Of a stretch of 64,000 nucleotides of DNA, positions 25,310 through 33,780 are shown in pieces. The stretch is taken from positions 1 through 64,000 of the forward strand of contig NZ_LQPJ01000124.1 in the NCBI RefSeq assembly GCF_002101785.1, given 5' to 3'. Position 1 is the first letter of the stretch. Every line of letters starts with the position of its first letter. Position numbers and translations under genes: made by a program. This DNA is from Mycobacterium palustre. GTDB lineage: Bacteria > Actinomycetota > Actinomycetes > Mycobacteriales > Mycobacteriaceae. The notes under the pieces are model-generated. The model made no database searches, was not told where the DNA came from, and was given only the letters and a program-made list of their open reading frames with translations.

Positions 25310-26994
25310 TCGGGACCGAAGACGTGGACATCGCGGACAAGGTAACTCCCTATCCTGATTCGTTGGCCGCGCGCTATCGGGCAGCCGGGTTCTGGCGGCC
25401 TCGGACGCTGTGTCAGGAGTTGCAGGAGTCTGTCGAACGCTTTTCCGATCGGCTCGCTGTGGTCGATCCCGGTGTCAGGTTGACCTACGCCGAGCTGGGA
25501 GATCTCACCGATCGGATTGCGACCGGCTTGCTTCAGGCGGGTCTGAAGCCCGGCGAGCGTGTCTTGTTCCAGACGACCAATCACGTCTGGGCCGTGCTGG
25601 GCTGGTACGGCGTGCTGAAAGCCGGCCTCGTTCCGGTTGCAACGCTGGCCCAGCATCGTTGGCACGAAATCAGTGCGATCGCCGGGCAGTGTGCGCCGGC
25701 CGCGCACCTGTACGAGCCCGGGTTCGCCGGTCATGATTTGCGCAGCCTCGCAACAGAAATCGCAGACGCGCAACCGAGCCTGCGCATCAAGCTCACGGTC
25801 GGAACGACCGCACCTGCCTCGGACGAACTTTCGATCGAATCGCTGGCCGAAGCCAACGAATCTACGGGTCAGCAGCGACGCCTCACCGTAGAGCAGGTGC
25901 AACGCCAACTCTCCCCGGAGAGTCTGGCGGTGCTACAACTCTCCGGCGGAACAACGAGTGTCCCCAAACTCATTCCGCGCCTGAGCACCGAGTACTGGTA
26001 CAACGCCGCTCAGTGGGGCGACGCGATGAACATGGACTCGACCAGCGTTGCCGTGCATCTGCTTCCGTTGATCCACAATGCCGGTATCGTGTGTGCCCTT
26101 CACGCGGCACATTCAGTCGGGGCGTGTTTTGCCACCAGCCCGCCGGATACCGCGGCCTTCTTGCGGTTGGCGTCGACTGTAACTATCACCCACATGCTGA
26201 TGACGCGACCGATCGCGCGTGTCATCGAGGCTGATACACGGCTGCGGGCGGCCCTGGCGGGGCTGCGCACGGTCGCCTGGGCCGACCGCTCAGTGCCCAG
26301 CGCAGTGATCGATGAGTACGAGACCGGAGCGTGCAAGGTCATCCAGATGTTCGGTATGGGCGAGGGCATGTGCATGTTCTCGCCGCGCGACGCATCGGCG
26401 GAGATCCGGCACGGAACACAGGGAACCCCAATCTCTCCCGGGGACGAAGTGCGGGTACTCGAACCCGGCAGTGAGCGACAGGTACCGCCGGGAACGTCGG
26501 GGGAGCTGTGCGCCAGGGGTCCATACACCATCCGCGGTTATTTCGCTGCCCCGGAACGCAACGCCGAAGCCTTCACTTCCGAAGGCTTCTACCGTACGGG
26601 CGACATCGTCACAGAGATCCTCGACGGCGACAAGTCCTACTACCGACTCGAGGACCGGATAAAGGACCTGATCAATCGCGGTGGCGAGAAGATCAACGCC
26701 GAAGAGGTCGAGCTCTTACTACTCAGGCACGAGGGCATCGAGCGTGCGGCACTGGTGGCGATGCCCGACTCGCGTTTAGGCGAGCGGGCCTGCGCCTTCG
26801 TGGTTTTACGCCAGGGATCCGAGGCAATCGAGCTCGAGACCATCAAGCAATTCCTTTCGGATCAAGGCGTGGCAAAGTTCAAATGGCCTGAGCGCCTTGA
26901 GATCCGAACTGAACTCCCGCTGACCAACATCCACAAAGTGAATAAGGCGATTCTTCGCGAAGAGATCGCGACATTGCTCGCCGACGAAAGGTAA
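25306..26994 (+). CDS. AMP-dependent aryl/acyl-CoA ligase, DhbE/EntE-like
   Basis: A 562-residue adenylate-forming enzyme started at the ATG overlapping the upstream stop. The phosphate loop LQLSGGTTSVPKLIPR follows the form of 2,3-dihydroxybenzoate- and salicylate-AMP ligases. Further motifs are GMGEGMCMF, then YRTGDIV, and the hinge plus NRGGEKINAEEVE. The catalytic C-terminal lysine probably lies in LPLTNIHKVNKAILRE. It activates an aromatic or fatty acid as the adenylate and then the CoA thioester. No carrier-protein or siderophore genes are nearby, so a catabolic CoA ligase is favoured over siderophore synthesis. Confidence 0.88.
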   Translation: MIGTEDVDIADKVTPYPDSLAARYRAAGFWRPRTLCQELQESVERFSDRLAVVDPGVRLTYAELGDLTDRIATGLLQAGLKPGERVLFQTTNHVWAVLGWYGVLKAGLVPVATLAQHRWHEISAIAGQCAPAAHLYEPGFAGHDLRSLATEIADAQPSLRIKLTVGTTAPASDELSIESLAEANESTGQQRRLTVEQVQRQLSPESLAVLQLSGGTTSVPKLIPRLSTEYWYNAAQWGDAMNMDSTSVAVHLLPLIHNAGIVCALHAAHSVGACFATSPPDTAAFLRLASTVTITHMLMTRPIARVIEADTRLRAALAGLRTVAWADRSVPSAVIDEYETGACKVIQMFGMGEGMCMFSPRDASAEIRHGTQGTPISPGDEVRVLEPGSERQVPPGTSGELCARGPYTIRGYFAAPERNAEAFTSEGFYRTGDIVTEILDGDKSYYRLEDRIKDLINRGGEKINAEEVELLLLRHEGIERAALVAMPDSRLGERACAFVVLRQGSEAIELETIKQFLSDQGVAKFKWPERLEIRTELPLTNIHKVNKAILREEIATLLADER

Positions 26995-27000
26995 TCGTCG

Positions 27001-27537
27001 ATGAAATGGGTCACGCGCCAGACGGTGCACCTCGATCGTGTCGCCTCGCCGTGGCTCATCAAACGCTTCGTGGATCCGGAGGCGCAATTTCTCTTTGTCG
27101 ATGCCGACGGGCCCTGGCCCGAAGACGCCACACCGTTCGCACTTCCGGGCGCAGCGTTGGGGATGCATGATCACGACGGCACGACTTTCGACAAGATTCT
27201 GCGCGCCTACGGCCTGCAATCACCGGTCCTGGCGGATATGGCCGCTGTCATTCGCGCGGGCGTGCACCATGTCCTGCAAGAAGATCAGGGCGATACCCCG
27301 GACTCGGTGATCCAACTGGGCGTTGCGTGGGCTCTCTTATCTGAGGGCCTAATGCTTCAGCGCGGCGACGACCAAGCGATCATCGATGCGTCGATGGAGG
27401 CATACGACGCACTTTTCGCCGCGTTGTGGGCTCGTCGACTCGACGCCAGGAGCGGTCGAGAAGTCTTCTGGGAACGTATGGCCTCGCTCAGATCGCAGTG
27501 GCAGCAGGAGTCTCCACTGTCTTCCGGGCAAGCTTGA
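27001..27537 (+). CDS. ChrB C-terminal-domain protein
   Basis: A 178-residue protein matching the C-terminal domain of chromate-resistance protein ChrB: it opens KWVTRQTVHLDRVASPWLIKRFVDPEAQFLFV, then has GMHDHDGTTFDKIL and WALLSEGLMLQ. The N-terminal regulatory domain of full ChrB is absent and no ChrA transporter gene is visible. It starts six bases after the ligase stop, so it is transcribed with a catabolic operon. The conserved Cys of many homologues (ACPWLI) is Ser here. The function is uncertain: the domain is also found outside chromate operons. Confidence 0.8.
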   Translation: MKWVTRQTVHLDRVASPWLIKRFVDPEAQFLFVDADGPWPEDATPFALPGAALGMHDHDGTTFDKILRAYGLQSPVLADMAAVIRAGVHHVLQEDQGDTPDSVIQLGVAWALLSEGLMLQRGDDQAIIDASMEAYDALFAALWARRLDARSGREVFWERMASLRSQWQQESPLSSGQA

Positions 27538-27597
27538 CGGCGGCCAATCGCGAACCGCACCGGTGCTGGCGGACCTAGCTCGGCTGGTAGGGGATGA

Positions 27598-28368
27598 TCA
27601 GCGCTTCTTATCGGCATCGTCGAGCAAGCGCTCGAGGTAGGCGACATCCTGACGGAGCAGCGACAACGCGGCTCGCGGTCCAGTCGCCGCTGTCACCCGG
27701 TTCTCCGCCTGCAGCACGCTCGCCACTGCCATGTCGGCGACGTCGGTGGCGACCTGCTCAGCGCTGGCCGCGTCGTCTTCGTGGAACCACCACGCTACCC
27801 AGTTGCACATACCGATCACGGCCAACGCGGCGATCCGCGGATTCACCGGGCGAAACTGGCCTGCGTCAATGCCAGCTTGGATGACTTCGATGAGGTTGCG
27901 CAACATCTTGCGCTTGGTGGTCTCGTGAACCTTCGCCAGATCTTCGGGCAATTCGGCTTCGGAACGCGCCAGCAGTAAGAAGCGCGTGGGGTGCAGGGCA
28001 CGGTTATGCGCCATCAGATAGGCGACCTCGGACAGTTTCTGCACAGGGTCGATCGTCTTATTGTTTGTCACCCGCAGGATCTGCGCCGTGTTTCCCGCCG
28101 TGATCTCGGTGACGAGCCTGGAGAGCAGATCTTCCTTGCTCTTGACGTAGTAGTAAAGAGCCGGACGGGTGATGCCCATGGCGTCGGCGATATCTTGGAG
28201 ACTGGTGCCGGCGAAGCCGCGCTCGGCGAAAAGCTTGGCCGCGGTTTCGTACATCTGGTTTTCGACTAGCTCTTTGCGCATGCTGACCGCCGGCTGGGAC
28301 TGCGCATTGCCGTCCCGGGTTGCCTCACGTGCTCCGGAACCCGACGCGGTCTCTGTCGCTTTCGCCAT
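27598..28368 (-). CDS. TetR/AcrR family regulator (twin of the regulator at 1024-1785)
   Basis: A 256-residue TetR protein. The helix-turn-helix at residues 51-77 is identical to that of the regulator at 1024-1785 across the whole GFAGTSLQDIADAMG-ITRPALYYYVKSK stretch, while the C-terminal domain has diverged moderately (both keep CNWVAWWFH). The start at 28368 is preceded after six bases by TAAGAT, so the transcript may be leaderless. It is convergent with the catabolic operon and divergent from the E2-like gene, and a likely local repressor (inference). Ligand unknown. Confidence 0.92.
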   Translation of the reverse strand: MAKATETASGSGAREATRDGNAQSQPAVSMRKELVENQMYETAAKLFAERGFAGTSLQDIADAMGITRPALYYYVKSKEDLLSRLVTEITAGNTAQILRVTNNKTIDPVQKLSEVAYLMAHNRALHPTRFLLLARSEAELPEDLAKVHETTKRKMLRNLIEVIQAGIDAGQFRPVNPRIAALAVIGMCNWVAWWFHEDDAASAEQVATDVADMAVASVLQAENRVTAATGPRAALSLLRQDVAYLERLLDDADKKR

Positions 28369-28374
28369 CGAACC

Positions 28375-28380
28375 ATCTTA
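28375..28380 (-). promoter_or_regulatory. leaderless -10 element of the TetR gene
   Basis: On the minus strand TAAGAT lies six bases upstream of the ATG at 28368, the spacing of a leaderless promoter. No Shine-Dalgarno sequence fits between them. Confidence 0.45.
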
Positions 28381-28625
28381 ATTGGTGAAATGCTTAATCT
28401 TCGGAGATCCGGACGCACGGTGCGCCAAGAGGCCCCACGCCACGCTCGCCGAAGACGCGCGGCACCCGTCGGGTCATCCTGCGGGGCGGTGACAGTCATT
28501 CGTCGGGTGTCTCCGAACCGCAACCCGATGTCGCGCCAGTGGTCGAATCAACGCTAAAGTCAACTATCAGTCGTATGTGTAAACTCATGTCGTTCACAGC
28601 TTCTTCTGACTCAAGGAGTCGCCAC

Positions 28626-30266
28626 ATGGTCGTCACCGTCCAAATGCCGACGCTCGGCGAAAGCGTCACGGAAGGGACAGTGACCCGGTGGCTCAAGCAG
28701 CAGGGGGACACCGTCGCCCTCGACGAGCCTCTGCTGGAGGTGTCGACAGACAAAGTCGACACCGAAATACCCTCCCCGGCGGCGGGCGTGCTCACAGAGA
28801 TCCTCGCGCGCGAGGATGAAACCGTCGCGGTGGGCAGCGATCTGGCGCTCATCGGCGAAGCTGATTCCGCACCCACCGACGTAATGGTCGACGATCGGCC
28901 GCCGCCGACTCATGTCGGTGCGCCCCCCGAACCCGTCCGGGGGCCCACTCCCGACAGGCAGTCCGGATCGGAACTCGACGCCGCAGAACAGACCGCCAGC
29001 GGGGACGCCGAGACGTTGTCGGTGACGATGCCCGAGCTGGGCGAGTCGATCACGGAGGGCACGGTGACTCGCTGGCTGAAGGACGTCGGCGACTACGTGG
29101 AAGTGAATGATGCGCTCGTAGAAGTGTCCACCGACAAGGTCGATACGGAGATCCCGTCGCCGGCTGCGGGGACGCTGTTGGCCATCACCGCCGCTGCAGA
29201 CCAGGTCGTCCCAGTCGGCGCCGAGCTGGGCAAGATCGGCGCGCCTCGGACACTTTCATCCACGCCACCGCGAGCATCAGAGGCGCCGTCACAATCCCAA
29301 CGAGAAGCTCAGACGGCAAGAGAGCCGGCACCCCAGTTCGTAGCGGACGCGGAGCCCCGTGACGACCCCGCGCCCGGTGCCGCCCCGGCAACCAGGCTCG
29401 CCCCCGAGCCCGCCCGCAAGCCCGCCGCACCGCCCGCGCCGGTACCGGTGGACGGGCGCCCCACTGCCGGACACACGCACCCAGCAGAGCGCAGTCAGCA
29501 AATCTCACCGTCGCGTGCCGATGCGCCGGTGCGCGGCACGGTCCAGAAGGCCAGCAGGATCCGCCAGCTCACCGCCGCAAAGACCCACGAATCACTCTTG
29601 AGCACAGCGCAATTGACGCAGACCCACGAGGTCGACATGACGGCGATCGCGGCGCTTCGGGCGCGGGTAAAAAAATCCTTCGCCGAGCGGGAAGGAGTCA
29701 ACTTGACGTTCCTTCCGTTCATTGCGACCGCCGCGATCGATGCGTTGAAAGCCCATCCCAACATCAATGCCAGCTATGACGAGGAGTCCAAAACCATTAC
29801 CTACCATGACGCCGAACACCTTGGTTTCGCCGTCGATACGGCGAGAGGACTGCTGGCGCCTGTGGTGTCCAATGCCGGTGACCTCTCGCTTGGCGGGTTG
29901 GCGCGGGCAATCGTCGACGTTGCCGCGCGGGCGCGTTCTGGCGACCTGGCTCCAATCGAATTGTCGGGTGGAACCTTCACCATCACCAACATCGGCAGTG
30001 AGGGTGGGCTGTTTGATACGCCGATCCTGGTGCAACCCCAGGCGGCGATCCTGGCCACCGGAGTGATCCGTAAGGAACCCAGGGTGGTGCTCGACGCCAT
30101 GGGCAACGAGTCAATCGGCGTGCGGTCGGTCTGCTACCTGTCAATGACCTATGACCATCGACTGGTGGATGGCGCCGATGCCGGCCGTTTCTTGAGTACG
30201 ATCAAGCGTCGCCTCGAGGCTGCGGATTTTGCCGCCGAACTCGATCTAGAGCACGAGCGCGGGTGA
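28626..30266 (+). CDS. 2-oxoacid dehydrogenase E2 acyltransferase, two lipoyl domains, no E1/E3-binding domain seen
   Basis: A 546-residue SucB/DlaT-like protein. Two lipoyl domains carry the lipoylated lysines K43 and K171 in [11 protein letters not shown] Pro/Ala-rich linker spans about 210-315. The catalytic domain (about 316-546) matches mycobacterial SucB closely and keeps H511 and D515 of DHRxxDG. The peripheral subunit-binding domain that normally sits in the linker (VRKLAxE..GTGxGGR) is not detectable. The ATG at 28626 is chosen because AAGGAG lies ten bases upstream. It may be an accessory E2 or a specialised acyltransferase; the E1-like gene at 8881 is a conceivable partner (inference). 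Confidence 0.88.
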   Translation: MVVTVQMPTLGESVTEGTVTRWLKQQGDTVALDEPLLEVSTDKVDTEIPSPAAGVLTEILAREDETVAVGSDLALIGEADSAPTDVMVDDRPPPTHVGAPPEPVRGPTPDRQSGSELDAAEQTASGDAETLSVTMPELGESITEGTVTRWLKDVGDYVEVNDALVEVSTDKVDTEIPSPAAGTLLAITAAADQVVPVGAELGKIGAPRTLSSTPPRASEAPSQSQREAQTAREPAPQFVADAEPRDDPAPGAAPATRLAPEPARKPAAPPAPVPVDGRPTAGHTHPAERSQQISPSRADAPVRGTVQKASRIRQLTAAKTHESLLSTAQLTQTHEVDMTAIAALRARVKKSFAEREGVNLTFLPFIATAAIDALKAHPNINASYDEESKTITYHDAEHLGFAVDTARGLLAPVVSNAGDLSLGGLARAIVDVAARARSGDLAPIELSGGTFTITNIGSEGGLFDTPILVQPQAAILATGVIRKEPRVVLDAMGNESIGVRSVCYLSMTYDHRLVDGADAGRFLSTIKRRLEAADFAAELDLEHERG

Positions 30267-30549
30267 CGGCTTGGGACCGCTTACGGACTGAGTCATCAAA
30301 TCAGGCTCCACCGCGGGATCTTCGCGCCGGCTTGATCGGCGACAAGCTCTGCGCCGTCGACGTTTTCGCCGCCGATGCCGCCGCCTGAATTGATACCTGG
30401 CTGGGCCGCAGCCCGGCCACCGAGCAGTTGAGCAGCAATCGTTGGCAGATCTACGATGTAGTTGATTTATCAACGCAAACGTAGCATCGTCTGTCGGGTG
30501 GCGCGCCACTGCCGATAGTGAGCGCCCTTCGTCGTGGGTAGCGAAAGGT
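30267..30549. promoter_or_regulatory. intergenic region upstream of the YciI-like gene
   Basis: No gene found. It contains the palindrome at 30461-30474 listed separately. Confidence 0.4.
30461..30474. promoter_or_regulatory. palindromic operator candidate GTTGAT-TT-ATCAAC
   Basis: Six-base arms around a two-base centre in an otherwise GC-rich region, about 75 bases before the YciI-like gene start. Its form suits a dimeric repressor. Confidence 0.4.
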
Positions 30550-30888
30550 ATGAAAGCAATGGCCGACCAGTTTGATAACCGTCCAACTCTGTTCGTAATC
30601 AGGCACCTCCCAGGCCCGAACTTTCGACCTGAGGTCGCGCCCACCGAACAGGACGGCGTCGCCGAACACTTTGCATATGTCCGGCAACTCGAAGAGTCGG
30701 GGGCGATCCTGCTGAGTGGACCGCTGCTGGCCGACGGCGCTGGTGGCCTGATGGTCCTCAGTCCCCGCGTCGACGCGGCTGAGGCTTCCCGCATCGCGGA
30801 AAACGACCCGGCGATCAAGTCGGGTTTGGTCGTCGCCGACGTGCTGCCATGGATGATTACCGCGGGCGACTTTTCGAACATGACCTAA
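30550..30888 (+). CDS. YciI-like domain protein
   Basis: A 112-residue protein of the YCII/dimeric alpha-beta barrel family. The segment HFAYVRQLEESGAILLSGPLLADGAGGLMVL and the ENDPAIKSGL helix match YciI proteins, in which a His-Asp pair near the N-terminus is thought to be catalytic. Some members act as dehydrochlorinases or muconolactone-isomerase-like enzymes, so a role in degradation is possible. Starts at 30550 or the ATG at 30559 are both possible. It stands alone. Confidence 0.82.
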   Translation: MKAMADQFDNRPTLFVIRHLPGPNFRPEVAPTEQDGVAEHFAYVRQLEESGAILLSGPLLADGAGGLMVLSPRVDAAEASRIAENDPAIKSGLVVADVLPWMITAGDFSNMT

Positions 30889-31415
30889 ACTGGTGTCAAG
30901 CCGGCTGGCGGTCAGGCATCTCACCTCGCCTGAGGTGGTTCGAAATCCGAACAGAGACAGATAGTTGCGCCGTACGGTGTACGACCCCGATGCCTCGACG
31001 GGCTCCGGCGTTTGGCCTTGGGCGGTGGAGGCAATCTTCCAACAGAAATCACCGAGCTGCGGGCCGGGGCCAGAACCGCGCCCGCGATGCACGCAGGGCC
31101 GTCACGCTCCTCTCGGGGACGTGCATTACCGACACCGAGACCTCTCGGCGGCTTGCCTGCGGCGCGGATTCTCCGAAGTATCGCCGTTCACCCGAAATGG
31201 CAAGTCCCCCACCACCAAGCGGGATGTTGTCGAGCTGATTAACCTCCCCTACCCGGGAGTCACCGTGCGCTTGGTGAAGTCCAGAACGGTCCAGACACGA
31301 GCGCCGGGTCACCGACCATAGGGAGACCTGGCGATGTTAGGAACGCGTGCGGACCTGGCCATTCCTGCCATAACTTCGACGCCGCCGGACGCCAGGTTAC
31401 GGTGATGACGAGTAT

Positions 31416-31459
31416 TTGACAACTGCGTTGGCGGAGGGCTACTGTGACAGCCGTTACAG
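31416..31459 (+). promoter_or_regulatory. promoter plus inverted-repeat operator, related to the one at 22211
   Basis: TTGACA (31416-31421), 18 bases, TACTGT (31440-31445). The -10 overlaps the imperfect inverted repeat CTGTGAC-AGCC-GTTACAG (31442-31459). Both the TATTTGACAA...GCGTTGG context and the repeat recur at 22207-22253. Confidence 0.55.
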
Positions 31460-31817
31460 TCAGCGTTCGCGGTGGCACGGCGGTGCCTCTAAGGGCTGTC
31501 GTATGAGGAGTAGGGGCATGCCGCGCCTGGACCCGCAAGTAGCCGGTAAGTCCGCCCGCAAGGGGGTACGAGGTGGCGCCGCGGCCTGCCGTGCGCCCCG
31601 ACGAGGCATCCTGTCCGAGGTGGCCGACGGGCGACGCGATCGGCGTCGTCAATGACACCCATGTCCGCGCTGAGCCCCGGGTCACGCGAATGTCCTTGCC
31701 CATCAATGGAATCGACTCGTCTGACCTTCGGCCTTACTTCGTCTTGCGGGACGACTCGGGAGCCGCTGCACGTGTGTCGGCGTCGCGCGGTCTCGTTCCT
31801 TGGAAGTTCTATCGAGA

Positions 31818-31841
31818 ATTTTTGAGACTATGTTCAAAAAT
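31818..31841. repeat. AT-rich inverted repeat upstream of yrbEA
   Basis: Perfect eight-base arms ATTTTTGA and TCAAAAAT separated by eight bases, about 100 bases before the yrbEA start. It overlaps the -35 of the promoter candidate at 31833. Confidence 0.5.
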
Positions 31842-31861
31842 GCTCCGATGTGGTGTACCCT
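31833..31861 (+). promoter_or_regulatory. promoter candidate for the mce operon
   Basis: TTCAAA (31833-31838), 17 bases, TACCCT (31856-31861), about 80 bases before the ATG at 31940. Confidence 0.35.
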
Positions 31862-31939
31862 GCCCCAGGAGCAGCGTTGTGAGCCGGAGCACAGGGCAAA
31901 CGACAGTGGTCAGCGCGACGGGGAGGAGGCGAGTTTTCG

Positions 31940-32896
31940 ATGGCAACAGAGACGCCGACGGCGGCGACTACGCACGCCGGGTCAGCAAACGGCGACAGCG
32001 GGCACCGCGGCGCCCTGCATCGCGCACCTTTCGGGAACGGCGCCCCGCCGGATGGCTGGCGCGCGGTACTGACGCAGCCCGGCGCCAGCGTTGCCAAGGC
32101 TGCATCGCGAGTCGGCACGATTCCGGCGCGCAGTACGGCGACCACGGGTCGCGCTGTACTGATGGCGGCCGCGGTGTTGCGTTATGCCGTCATCGACACA
32201 ATTTCGATGCGGTTGCCCGTCGGTGAGCTCATCGTGCAGGCCTGGACCCTGCTCAAGGTGACGGCAGTTCCAGCGGTGCTGATGGCGGTGCCCTTCGGCG
32301 CGATGATCGCTGTCCAGGTGTCCGGCCTTGTCAACGAGGTGGGGGCAAACTCACTTATCGGGTCGGCAATCGGGGTCGGTGTGGTTCGTCAGGGCGCACC
32401 GATGACCGCGGGTTTGCTGATGGGTGGCGCCGCGGCCTCGGCGATCGCTGCCGACTTCGGGGCCAGGGCGATCCGCGAGGAACTCGATGCACTGAGAACA
32501 CTCGGTATCGATCCGGTGCAGCGTCTGGTCGTGCCGCGCTTTCTGGCCCTCGTCCTCACCGCGCCGATCTTGTGCACCATCGTCGTCGCATCCGGCGTGG
32601 CAGCAGCCTTCACGATCTCCGTCACCGTCAACGACGTGACGCCCGGAAGCTTCTGGCTGTCATTCGGTTCGTTTGCGAAGATGGTCGACGTCTGGTTTGC
32701 GATGGGCAAGACCGTCACCTTCGCCGCCTTTGTCGCAATCATCTCCTCGATGCGGGGCATGGAGGCCAAGGGCGGACCGCGTGGTGTGGCGGATGCAGTC
32801 AACGCCGCTGTCGTACTCAACGTCGTCTGCATCGTGACCGCAAATCTGGCGATCACTCAGCTGGAGACGATGTTCTTCCCCATGGCGGTGGCGTAG
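31940..32896 (+). CDS. yrbEA: YrbEA-type Mce permease subunit (MlaE family)
   Basis: A 318-residue inner-membrane permease of the Mce lipid importer. The first 70 residues are hydrophilic and rich in Ala, Gly and Thr. The MlaE domain follows with about five membrane segments and the cytoplasmic coupling helix REELDALRTLGIDPVQRLVVPR that contacts the ATPase. The ATG is preceded by GGGGAGGAGG. It is the first gene of the eight-gene mce block and ends in a one-base overlap (TAGTG) with yrbEB. The cognate ATPase is probably the MceG at 59174. Confidence 0.95.
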   Translation: MATETPTAATTHAGSANGDSGHRGALHRAPFGNGAPPDGWRAVLTQPGASVAKAASRVGTIPARSTATTGRAVLMAAAVLRYAVIDTISMRLPVGELIVQAWTLLKVTAVPAVLMAVPFGAMIAVQVSGLVNEVGANSLIGSAIGVGVVRQGAPMTAGLLMGGAAASAIAADFGARAIREELDALRTLGIDPVQRLVVPRFLALVLTAPILCTIVVASGVAAAFTISVTVNDVTPGSFWLSFGSFAKMVDVWFAMGKTVTFAAFVAIISSMRGMEAKGGPRGVADAVNAAVVLNVVCIVTANLAITQLETMFFPMAVA

Positions 32897-33771
32897 TGGC
32901 GCCGCCGATACTGCCAGGCTCTCGCGCCGTCCCGTCAAAGTATCTTAATTTTGGCCGGGCACCGGTCAGACTCGTTAATGGGACACTGAGAACCGCGGGC
33001 CAATGGGTGGTGTTCATCGCCCAGACCCTGTGGCTGCTACCGACAACTATTCGGCGGTACTCACGGGAAACAGTGCGAGTGATGAACAGCCTGGCGTGGG
33101 GCCGGGGTTCAATAGTCGTCGACGGCGGCGTGATCAGCATCCTGACAATCCTTGGTGTGACCATCGGCGCGATGGTGGCCATCGAAGCTTATGCGACGCT
33201 CAACTTGATCGGCCTCGGCGCGCTGTCCGGAATCATCGGCGGGTGGGGAAACGTCCGAGAGATGGCACCGCTGGTCACCGGCGTCGCGTTCGCCTCCCAA
33301 GCCGGCTGCCGGATGACTGCCGAAATCGGCTCCATGCGGATCGCGGATGAAATCGATGCCACCGAGTCGATGGGGCTGCGATCGATACCCTTCGTCGTGG
33401 GCACGCGTCTCGTCGGCGGAATGATATGTGTGGTACCCGGCTTTCTGCTCGAGTTGATGGTTGCTTTCTTCACCTCGGATCTGGTAATTCGCGTTTCCTA
33501 CAATCAACCAGCCGGAACATACAATCACTATTTTGTTCAATTTCTCTCCCCGACAGACATTGCTTATTCGCTCATTAAGGCGATTATTTACTGCGCCGCC
33601 GCGACGTTGATTCATTGTTATTACGGTTATTTTGCATCGGGCGGACCCGTTGGGGTCGGGCAGGCTTCCGGACGCGCAATTCGCGCGAGTCTCGTCACCA
33701 TTATGGTCCTCGACATTATGACGACCGTCATGATTTGGGGCTGGACGCCGAAATTCGAGTTCAAGGGCTAG
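32896..33771 (+). CDS. yrbEB: YrbEB-type Mce permease subunit (MlaE family)
   Basis: A 291-residue partner permease started at the GTG that overlaps the yrbEA stop. The membrane segments include VISILTILGVTIGAMVAI and MICVVPGFLLELMVAFFTSDL; the coupling helix reads IADEIDATESMGLRSIPFVVGTR. The last third (about 33480-33640) is visibly AT-richer than the rest of the window. It forms the transmembrane dimer with YrbEA. Confidence 0.95.
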   Translation: MAPPILPGSRAVPSKYLNFGRAPVRLVNGTLRTAGQWVVFIAQTLWLLPTTIRRYSRETVRVMNSLAWGRGSIVVDGGVISILTILGVTIGAMVAIEAYATLNLIGLGALSGIIGGWGNVREMAPLVTGVAFASQAGCRMTAEIGSMRIADEIDATESMGLRSIPFVVGTRLVGGMICVVPGFLLELMVAFFTSDLVIRVSYNQPAGTYNHYFVQFLSPTDIAYSLIKAIIYCAAATLIHCYYGYFASGGPVGVGQASGRAIRASLVTIMVLDIMTTVMIWGWTPKFEFKG

Positions 33772-33780
33772 GGGAAACGC

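Larger units (their letters stand above)
30889..31939. other. 1-kb gene-free region upstream of the mce operon
   Basis: No reading frame here has convincing codon usage or a recognisable domain. It contains two promoter-like elements (31416-31459 and 31833-31861) and an inverted repeat (31818-31841). The length is generous for a promoter region, so gene remnants or a non-coding RNA cannot be excluded. Confidence 0.5.

Noticed and set aside
25306-26994. Siderophore biosynthesis from the DhbE/EntE-like ligase
   Set aside because: No carrier protein, isochorismate enzyme or NRPS gene is nearby, and the gene lies in a degradative operon.
17137-27537. Naming the cluster as salicylate or gentisate degradation
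   Set aside because: No gentisate dioxygenase (cupin) gene is present and the visible dioxygenase is extradiol, so the name would overstate the evidence.
28375-28380. Recurring ATCTTA/TAAGAT motif (28375, 44068, 59046, 60391) as a possible regulator site
   Set aside because: At most sites it fits simply as a -10 hexamer of the adjacent promoter, so no separate regulator is needed.
31573-32226. 217-codon frame upstream of and into yrbEA
   Set aside because: Its second half is a shadow of yrbEA and its first half has no domain or start signal.
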